Source of the DNA: Xiphophorus maculatus
Taxonomy: Eukaryota; Chordata; Actinopteri; Cyprinodontiformes; Poeciliidae
Length of the DNA stretch: 64,000 nt
NCBI RefSeq assembly: GCF_002775205.1
Contig: NC_036445.1
Span: forward strand, 23,664,953 to 23,728,952
Reading direction: 5' to 3'
The position numbers and the translations under genes were made by a program. The notes beneath the pieces were generated by a model. It saw nothing but the letters and a program-made list of their open reading frames with translations, searched no databases and was not told the origin of the DNA. Positions 43,981 through 64,000 of the stretch are shown piece by piece. Position 1 is the stretch's first letter; every line of letters begins with the position of its first letter.

Positions 43981-44168
43981 TTTTGTCACAAAGCAACCAC
44001 AAACTTCTTTGTGTTTTATTGGGATTTTGACGAGATGGAGCAAACAAAAAAGTAGCACATTATTGTGATGTGGAGAATTTCCTTTCAACTGTACAATTTT
44101 GAACTGCTGTGTGTTGGTCTACCTGATTAAATCCCAATAAAATACACAAGTTTGTGGTTGTAATGTGG
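43981..44168. mobile_element. Tc1-like deletion derivative (terminal repeats only)
   Basis: Left arm begins near AACCACAAACTTC, then GTTTTATTGGGATTTT. The right arm reads AAATCCCAATAAAATAC, then AAGTTTGTGGTT, the inverse of the left. The internal transposase is gone. The same family recurs in washc5 and nsmce2 introns. Confidence 0.75.
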
Positions 44169-46680
44169 TTTGATGTGAGGTCCTGTAGGAACGTCTCTGT
44201 GGGAAAAGACGGCACTATCAAAGCGCACAGTTGTCCACGTGTGTGTGTGTGTGTGCGTGTGAGATTCATTAGATCTAAACTGTGTGCTGTACGACTTTAC
44301 AACTCTCCAATAAAAGACCAGCAAAAACACTGAGAAAAAAAATACACATTCAGAGTCATCACGACAAAAGGAGGAAATAAACAAGGTGTGTAATATAAGA
44401 CCTCATTAGTGTAAAACCTTTCATGATGCTTCCAGGAATCTCATAAATCTGACCCAGGTGCTGCTGAGAGAGTGACCTTGGTGTGATGGTAAACAGGTAA
44501 TAAATCCAGCTTCCGCGGGGGGGGGGGGAACAGTTTTGTAAGTTTGCGGACAGGCAGGTCAATAAGAAGCCAAGCGCTGAATCTAAATGCACATCTGACT
44601 CTTTTTGTCTTTCCCCGGAGCCTCTTAATATTCAGCGTATTGAAATAATTGCGCCCCAGGAGCTCCCAGGGATAAGAAGCTCCGAACTTGGGATTTTCTG
44701 TTGCAGCTCACCTTGCCATATGTGACAGACTGTCAATTTTTCATCTATCAACACTTTGCACTGCTGAAAAAAGTCAAAACATTAAAGACTGTCTGCAAAA
44801 ATACCCTGAAGCAGAGGACCCTTTGCATACCCCCCACCCCCATAAACTATGTTTCAAACTGGAGTTTCACTACAAAAAAAAGGTGAAATTTGAGGATTTT
44901 CAATATTCCAGCCGGGCCACACCGAGGGAAAGAAAAATCCAGATGAAACCCTTCTGTGCCTCAGACAGTTAACAGGTTGAACAAGCAGCTCTGACCATAT
45001 GACTGTCATTAACCTTGGGTTCACACTGCTTAAAGGAAGTGCCAGCCACTGTGCTGAACATATTGGCAATAAAACACCAGTTCAATCTAAAGTTGAAGGA
45101 AACGCCACCGCCTGTTCGTGCTCATCCACGCTCATCCACGTATGACATCAATACAGCCACGCTAGATGCAGGTGGGGAAATTAACCAAAACTGAATAATC
45201 CAAACATTTTCTGAATGGGGAAAAGTCCACTTTCCTAATGCATGGACGACTTGTCAGGTGGAAGACAGATGGTTTCACACTTCTGCCCTGTGGTTTTATC
45301 TCTCAGACAGCAGGTTAGTTTAATTTCTGCTCGGGCTGGATCCCTGTAAATCACTGCATCCCTGTGGAGCCACATATCCAAGTTCACAAACCCCTTTGAC
45401 TGATGGACGGAAGCAGAAGCGAGACAAGCTGAGGATGCAGTGGATCTCTGTCTCCACCTAGAGGAGTGTGCGCTCACGTCACCCTTTGCTCTTCATTCCC
45501 AGTGATTACCCTGCATCTCCAAAGGATGAGGCGTCCAAAAGAGAGAAAGAAAACGAGTGAAAAATGGAAAGAAAATGGAGAAAAAAAAAAGACATTGAAA
45601 ATTTAAATATTGTTGTTCAACACATCCTCATACAACAAAACCACAGAGCTGCAGTAATGTCTAGTTTGATGCTGTTGTATAAATTGTAAAAATGTCTACT
45701 AGCAAATGCAGCAGGACTGATAACTGTTTAAATAAGCAGCCTAATGAAAGAAGTGATTGAGCAAACATATTTTCTTATGGCACAGTAACCATGGTAATGT
45801 CTAGTTTCAAGTGTCCAAATAAAATCACTCTCAGTTAATTGTTGCCATTCAGGGTAAAAATAGTGTAAGGTGCAGATTTTTAATTTGAAACATTTTCATC
45901 AAAAATAATATGATGCGTATTTTGAAGCAAACCCATGTTTATCTAAATAAAGTACATGATTTACAGCTTGAAGAAAGAACTACAGTAGTTGTATTTGTCT
46001 TAAACCAATGTACAATATACCATAAGTAAACAATTAAAATATTAAATGATTTTAGAAGCATAAAAGCAAACAAAAGTACTCTTATTTTTAATTTTGTTTG
46101 TTTGTGCGTATGTTTAAAATGTTTCAAGATGTACATGCTTAACTTCTGCTGTTTTTGGAACAATTATTTACCAAATAATACGCTTTTAGAACATTAGGAG
46201 CACATTTAAAAAAAATCTAGGTTATGTTTTTATACGGCAAAGTTTTGTTGCTTCCTTTACTCGTTTTATGTTGGTTCTTCCTTAGCTTAAAACACATGAC
46301 GTTTGCCTAATGAAAGAACAGATTTTTTTCTTTTTTTTTCTTTCGAAAAATTTTATTGTTACTGTAAACATTTAAAAACATTACATTGTTGCAATTATTC
46401 AGAATTTTTTTTTAAAAAAAGAAAGAACAGATATTGCTATATAATCAGTCACGTGTGTAGTAATACAAAGCATCAAGGAGAATTTATGTTGTATTCTACT
46501 TTCTCATGTAGTGTTTCATTTATGGGTGGAATATTTTAACCAAAAATTGAATTCAGCATTGAGCCATAATATTAGGACTCAGCCTTAGTCATCAGTTAGA
46601 TTTGTTCCAAACGGATTAATAATATTTGAGAGCAAAAACAGAAAATACAATTTACATAATACAATTTTAAATACAGTGAA
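44169..46680. other. Intergenic, upstream of washc5
   Basis: Holds a GT tract (about 44240-44258), a poly-G run (about 44517-44528) and AT-rich sequence. No gene, RNA or mobile element recognised. Confidence 0.55.
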
Positions 46681-46796
46681 AGGGTACCAGATGCTTCCCG
46701 CCCACCTCCTGCGAGCTCCGTGAGGAGAATTCAACGCACCCAGCAACACAGTCATGTGACTGGTCATGAGGAAGTAAACAGGGCAGCTGCAAAGGG
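46681..46796 (+). promoter_or_regulatory. washc5: Candidate washc5 promoter / non-coding first exon
   Basis: The first coding exon of washc5 is preceded by TTGTAG (ending 47799), a splice acceptor, so an upstream non-coding exon is expected. This segment is the best candidate I see: it is less AT-rich, has an E-box-like GTCATGTGAC (46751-46760) and an ETS-like GGAAGT (46770-46775), and ends in GGG|GTAAGA at 46796/46797, a usable donor. An alternative start farther downstream (46.9-47.1 kb) is not excluded. Confidence 0.35.
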
Positions 46797-47799
46797 GTAA
46801 GACATTTTAGCCAGATTCTTAACGCTTACATATTTGTCACCACATTTCAGCCTTCAATTCAACAAAGGCTCGTCAGACATAAAATAAATACACATTTTTA
46901 TGTATTTATACTTCGCCTACCGTACCGCTAGTGATTAAAGGCACTACTGAAGCTAAAGGCTAAAGGCTAGTAGTAACAGATGATGGAAAAGCGTTAAATA
47001 AAGTAAACACGTTTCTTAAAATATCAATCCTTCACGTGTATCAGTTCTTGTTAAAACGCCTTGGGTCTACGTGGGTGTGTGCGCTAATGTTGAAAGCAGT
47101 TTTCTTAAAATAACACCATAATTATGCGTTGTGCATTGGTCCTTATAAATTAATACATAGCTGTTGTACTGATGTGCTGATTTTGAAAAGAGACAGAGTT
47201 GTACTATTTTGCATGTTCATAAATTTGTTCGAGTCAACTCATAATTGGCTGACGTTTTTGTCAGACGTCAATCTAATTTTATTTAAGCACATTTCAAAAG
47301 AAGAAACTCCTTGTATGAAACAAGTTACAACAAAGGGACTAGCATGAAAGCAACAATCACACCAAACAAATGCTAAGTAAAGAGATATTTATTGTTAGAA
47401 AACTGGAATAAATGTCATATAAAATGTAAATATGCAAAACACACTCCTAAACTTTGCTAAGAAAGCATGAGAGACGGATATAAACAGTGTAAACCATTAA
47501 ATTACTAGGTGCTAAAAGATGTGTGCTAACCATGGAATAAAGTAATATAAATCATAACATTTCTCTTTATTCGTGATACATTTTTATATAGCTGTAAAAA
47601 CCAGACTCTACATCCACCAAGAGCTGCAAAACACAAAAGAGGTATAGTAATAGTAATTCTTTAAAAATTTGTTAAGGTTATATGAATTTATTCAAAATGT
47701 TTTTCATCGATATCCTGCACTAGTAATCAGTCAGGACAATATAACCTGATCAAAAAGTCTTAAACAGTTAAAAAAAAACCCAAATTTTTTCCCTTGTAG
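46797..47799 (+). other. washc5: Inferred washc5 5' intron / upstream region
   Basis: AT-rich, without coding potential. It contains a short cluster of GCTA words (about 46928-46975). The acceptor at 47794-47799 is followed by 53 nt of leader before the ATG. Confidence 0.4.
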
Positions 47800-47852
47800 A
47801 AATATCTGGAACGTTTGCAACAAAAGAAAGGCCCCTGCTCTCTCCAGCCACG

Positions 47853-60714
<12,862 letters not shown>

Positions 60715-61078
60715 AGATCTGGCTATGTCATTTCATCTTAAGATCCCCCCACTTGCTGCCTGGGGATTTTCCTCCATTTTTGTGTTGTTGCTTGGAAAAA
60801 GTACAAGTGGTATACATATCAACAACAATTTTTCAGTAAGATACTGTACTTTTCCTTTCCTGAAATATAGACCTTTTTAATACATTTTTTATATGTCATA
60901 TCAGGAGAATTAAAGGTGTTATAATAATGCCTTATGAATGTAAGCCGCCTCTGGTAGTTTACTTGCATTTCATGTGTTAAACTAATACAATATGCACTAA
61001 TTTTGAGTTGTACCACAAAGCTAATGTGGATTACCTTAATGTACTAATAATTTGTGCCATTGTTTACTGAAATTTGCC

Positions 61079-61084
61079 AATAAA
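61079..61084 (+). terminator. washc5: washc5 polyadenylation signal AATAAA
   Basis: AATAAA 365 nt after the washc5 stop, followed within 25-45 nt by T/GT-rich sequence. It is the first canonical hexamer I see in this flank and gives a short 3' UTR. Confidence 0.7.
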
Positions 61085-61189
61085 AAGGATTCTTGATGAT
61101 CTCCAAATTAGTTTTTTTTTGTTGTTGTTTACATCTGATTTTTATGTGATTCTCTTATTTTGAAAATAATTTACCCGGAAATGAAACGT

Positions 61190-61416
61190 TAGCCGCTTAA
61201 GAAGGGGTTCTTCATCCGTGTTATCGTCATTTGGCTTAAATGTGTGTTTTCTGAAAACGTTTAAAAAATTAAACACGGAAAGACGCTGTTTCTAAACTGA
61301 ATGAAATAACTTTGCGGCTAGCTGTGTTAGCCGTAGCAGGTTGCCGCGGACGTTAGCAGGCTAGGCTAACCGGAAGTCGCCTCTGTTGTCACCAAAGACA
61401 AACGTTGCAGTTGAGG
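61190..61416 (+). promoter_or_regulatory. nsmce2: nsmce2 promoter and 5' leader
   Basis: Local rise in GC content just upstream of the nsmce2 ATG. It has an ETS/GABP-type site CCGGAAGT at 61370-61377, no TATA box, and clustered TAGC words (GCTAGC, TTAGCC, TTAGCAGGCTAGGCTAA) at about 61316-61370. Only about 100 bp separate the washc5 poly(A) signal from this region. Confidence 0.55.
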
Positions 61417-63156
61417 ATGTCTCTGAAGGCTGTGGACGGAATACTGTCCAGCTTGAAGTCATGTCAGACAGACCTCGGGACAGGGATGGACATCGTGACA
61501 GATATTGCTATGGACCTAGCGGAAACTCAGGGTAAATATCACAGACTCTTTGTGATAATTTTTTTTTTGGTACAGTAACAGTTTTCTCCGGCGTGTTTTT
61601 GTTCTTGTGCTGCTTTTAATCAACATATTTATTGCAAGGGATGGAATGTTTTATTATTATTTTTTTTTTTTTTTAAAAAGACGTTTTTCAACTATAATAA
61701 TGAAACTGATACATGTTCATATACTATTACTATTACAAAAATGAAAATCCTCTGATCTTCTCCCCAAAACTTATGATTGTGTATTAGGAGGATCCAGATG
61801 TAACATTCACCTTTTGATGTCAAACCTATATGTTTGCAGACTATAATCAATATTTTTTGAGGAAAGTTTAACCAAGCAGTATATACAGTACAGACCAAAA
61901 GTTTGGACACACCTTCTCATTGAATTCAATGAGAAGGTGTGTCCAAACTTTTGGTCTGTATATATTCTGTGATTCTTTATTACATTATTTTTTCCACAAG
62001 CATTATATGAATACCTTAATATTTCGACTAGCAGCATTTTTATTATCTTGGTGATTATGGGACAACAAAAACTTAGTCGAAATAATAACTTTGATATTTT
62101 GACTTAGTGAAGTCAACAGTTGTGACAATAAAATAAGCTCAGTCTTACTGACTTCTTGTCTCATTGACAAAATGTGATAATAAAATTGGGAGCCCATCAA
62201 AGAGTTTTGAGATGCATAACTCATCATCATGTATACGTTTGTATAATTTTATCTCTTATCATGACTGAGTGTAAACCGGCGGAGAAAATTAGCTTTGTGC
62301 ACAGCTTTGGAGCTGTTAATAATACTAACATTCAATAAGATCACTTTAAACTTTTGTATTTGGCTATCAAAATGATCTGGAATTTAAATCAGATTAAAAA
62401 TGTTACAAATATTGAAATAGAAACTTTAACTAAATGTGTTTTCTGACTGCCAAATTGAAAACAAGCTACTAATTCATTTGTGTCTTATCAGGGATTTAAG
62501 ACGCTTGATCTCTGTGTACAATTATTATCAGATAACATTTTCTTACTTAAATAAAGCAGTTTAATAATTCCCTGTGTGTCTCTGTGTGTGTTTTGCTCAA
62601 GATGAAGACATGAACCCTGGCATCAAAGAGATGGAGGCCATGATTCTGGAGTGTGCGAAGCTGGACAGCGAGATAAACTACTTTGTTGATATTGTACAGC
62701 AAGCCACAGCTGAGGTGAATCACAATGTGTCACAATCAGAATCATCCAAGTGGAAAGCACTTCAGCACTTCTTTTAATTCACCAAGATCAAACATAAGAG
62801 GGATTATGGAGAAGAAGACTTTAATTAACGAAAAGTACAAAGTAAATGTTTGATTCCTGAATACATCATTGGAGCTTCTTTTTTTGGCATTTCTTTTCCT
62901 TGATATTTTCACATGTAATAAATTATGTTGAAGCTTTAGATCAATTACATGAAGCTTCTTTTCCAGTTTAATAAGCTGACTGACATGTGTTTCTATCTGT
63001 AGGTCACTCCCCAGCATCCAGAGGCCATGTTCAGCCTGTCTGCCAAAGTGAAGGAGCAGTTTGCAGAGAGAATCGCTCAACTCTCCAACGCTGACCTGAA
63101 CAATCACCAGAAAGTGGCTGCATTCAAGGAGAGCATCAAGAACTCTCTGCAAGAAG
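61417..63156 (+). CDS. nsmce2: SMC5/6 complex E3 SUMO ligase NSE2, N-terminal part (exons 1-3; 3' end outside window)
   Basis: NSE2 docks on the SMC5 coiled coil and SUMOylates targets in DNA repair and replication-fork handling. Exons seen: 61417-61531, 62602-62714, 63003-63156, with phases joining (76 codons end at 62714; exon 3 adds 51 codons and one base). The protein opens MSLKAVDGILSSLKSC; DGILSSLKS..., GMDIVTDIAMDLAETQ and the CAKLDSEINYFVDIVQQA helix parallel the human N-terminal SMC5-binding helices (SGMDTASSVALDLVESQ, LDRQLNHYVKAVQS). The human protein has a longer N-terminal extension. The SP-RING ligase domain is not in the window and must follow 64000. The donor at 63157 (GTTAGA) is weak, so the exon 3 end is less certain than the others. 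Confidence 0.85.
61532..62601 (+). other. nsmce2: nsmce2 intron 1
   Basis: GT-AG intron of 1.07 kb with a T run near 61660 and a 72-bp perfect palindrome at 61889-61960. The rest is AT-rich. Confidence 0.8.
61889..61960. repeat. 72-bp perfect palindrome (fold-back transposon remnant)
   Basis: Each 36-nt arm reads TACAGACCAAAAGTTTGG..., meeting at GAATTC (61922-61927) with no loop and no mismatch. TA dinucleotides at both outer edges suggest a Tc1/mariner-type fold-back element of a kind widely dispersed in fishes. Confidence 0.9.
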
Positions 63157-63174
63157 GTTAGACTTTGTGATTCT

Positions 63175-63920
63175 ATTGGTCAGGTATTGATGTATATACA
63201 AAGTATTTACACCCCTTGAACCTTTCTGCCACTGTCTCGTATTAAAAGCACAAAATTCTGCGTGTTTTAGTTGGGATTTTATGTTGGTTAAGAGCAGGGG
63301 TGGGCACTCCTGGTCCTCGAGGGCCTGTGTCCTGCAACTTTTAGATGCATCTCTTCTTCAACACACCTGAGTCAAATAATGAGGTCGTTAACAGGACTCT
63401 GGAGAACTTGACTGCACTTAGGAGGAGATTCAGCTGTTGGATTCAGGTGTGTTGGACCAGGGAGACATCTAAGAGTTGCAGGACACCGGCCCTCGAGGAC
63501 CAGGAGTGCCCACCCCTGGTTAAGAGTATGGCACCTACCAAGACATCGCTTTTTTAAACTGAGGGTTTTTTTCTTTTTTGGCCTACATGCAAAGTGCTGT
63601 TTGTGCTGAAAAACTAATTGTACATCCCCTTAAACACATCATCCCCAAGGGAAAACATGAGAGTGGCAGCAGCATTCTGTGGGTGTGCCTCTCTACAGGA
63701 GGGACAGCGAAGGTAGTCGGAGTTAGAGGAAACTTGGGTGGAGCTGAACAGCAGAACGATCCAAAACATACATTCAGTGGTGTTTGCTGCTCCCAGATTC
63801 TCTCCATCCAATCTGACTGAGCTTCAGCTATTCTGCAAAGAAGGTTGGACAGACCTGTCACTTTGTAGGTGTGCAAAAGTGCGAGAAAGACACCCAATGA
63901 CTTGCAGCTGCAACTTTAAC
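63175..63920 (+). mobile_element. Tc1-like element, disrupted by a hAT MITE, nsmce2 intron 3
   Basis: Left terminal region: GGTATTGATGTATATACAAA, GTATTTACACCCCTTGAACC and TTTTAGTTGGGATTTTATG. After the inserted MITE come transposase relics: ATTGTACATCCCCTTAAACA, CATCATCCCCAAGGG, GTGGCAGCAGCATTCTGTGG, CTCCATCCAATCTGACTGAG. These are in the order of the fish Tc1 gene, with an internal deletion and stops. Confidence 0.8.
63295..63518. mobile_element. hAT-type MITE, CAGGGGTGGGC family, copy 2, nested
   Basis: 224 bp with long inverted ends (CAGGGGTGGGCACTCCTGG at left, CCAGGAGTGCCCACCCCTG at right) and perfect 8-bp target duplications GTTAAGAG at 63287-63294 and 63519-63526. It lies inside the Tc1 element and so inserted after it. 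Confidence 0.93.
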
Positions 63921-64000
63921 AAAAGATAGTACATACATGAGGGTAATATGACTCAGGTATATAGAGGGATTTTTAGCTTTTATTTGTTTTTTACCATATG

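Noticed and set aside
61889..61960. Palindrome as a microRNA precursor
   Set aside because: Perfect arms, no loop and TA-flanked ends fit a fold-back transposon; miRNA hairpins have mismatches and a loop.
63345..63557. 70-codon plus-strand frame considered as a further nsmce2 exon
   Set aside because: It is the body of the hAT MITE, not nsmce2 coding sequence.

Overview
The window reads as a nuclear genomic segment from a ray-finned fish, most likely an acanthomorph teleost. Three spliced vertebrate genes have GT-AG introns, and the non-coding DNA is AT-rich, with microsatellites and old Tc1/mariner and hAT relics of the kinds that fill teleost introns. Species cannot be named from sequence alone. 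I saw no rRNA, tRNA, CRISPR, prokaryotic or viral genes.

Layout: (1) ext1, heparan sulfate co-polymerase, on the minus strand, complete in 11 coding exons (34603 down to 1901, 743 aa). Intron 1 is 17.4 kb. A GC-rich presumed promoter lies at about 34.6-35.7 kb. (2) A 13 kb spacer (34.6-47.8 kb) holds possible conserved non-coding blocks, decayed Tc1 transposons and, at 39.4-40.6 kb on the minus strand, a broken USP-like (USP37-type) deubiquitinase reading frame. Its catalytic Cys position reads Ser and its His box is not recognisable, but the zinc-ribbon cysteines remain. (3) washc5 (strumpellin, WASH complex), plus strand, complete in 28 coding exons (47853-60714, 1159 aa, the length I recall for the human protein). 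(4) The 5' part of nsmce2 (SMC5/6 complex SUMO ligase), plus strand, three exons from 61417. Its SP-RING domain must lie beyond the window.

The three intact genes work in unrelated processes: Golgi glycosaminoglycan synthesis, endosomal actin nucleation and DNA repair. Their interest is in arrangement. ext1 and washc5 point away from each other across the spacer, and washc5 and nsmce2 are head to tail about 0.3 kb apart, whereas I recall human WASHC5 and NSMCE2 being head to head and EXT1 several Mb away. All three 5' regions carry clusters of TTAGC/GCTAA words.

Mobile DNA: at least five hAT-type non-autonomous elements, four with visible 8-bp target duplications, and roughly ten Tc1-like relics, six of them inside washc5 or nsmce2 introns. 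One hAT element is nested in a Tc1 terminal region in nsmce2 intron 3, and a 72-bp perfect palindrome sits in nsmce2 intron 1. The strongest candidate for something undescribed is the USP-like gene; no novel multi-gene system is evident.
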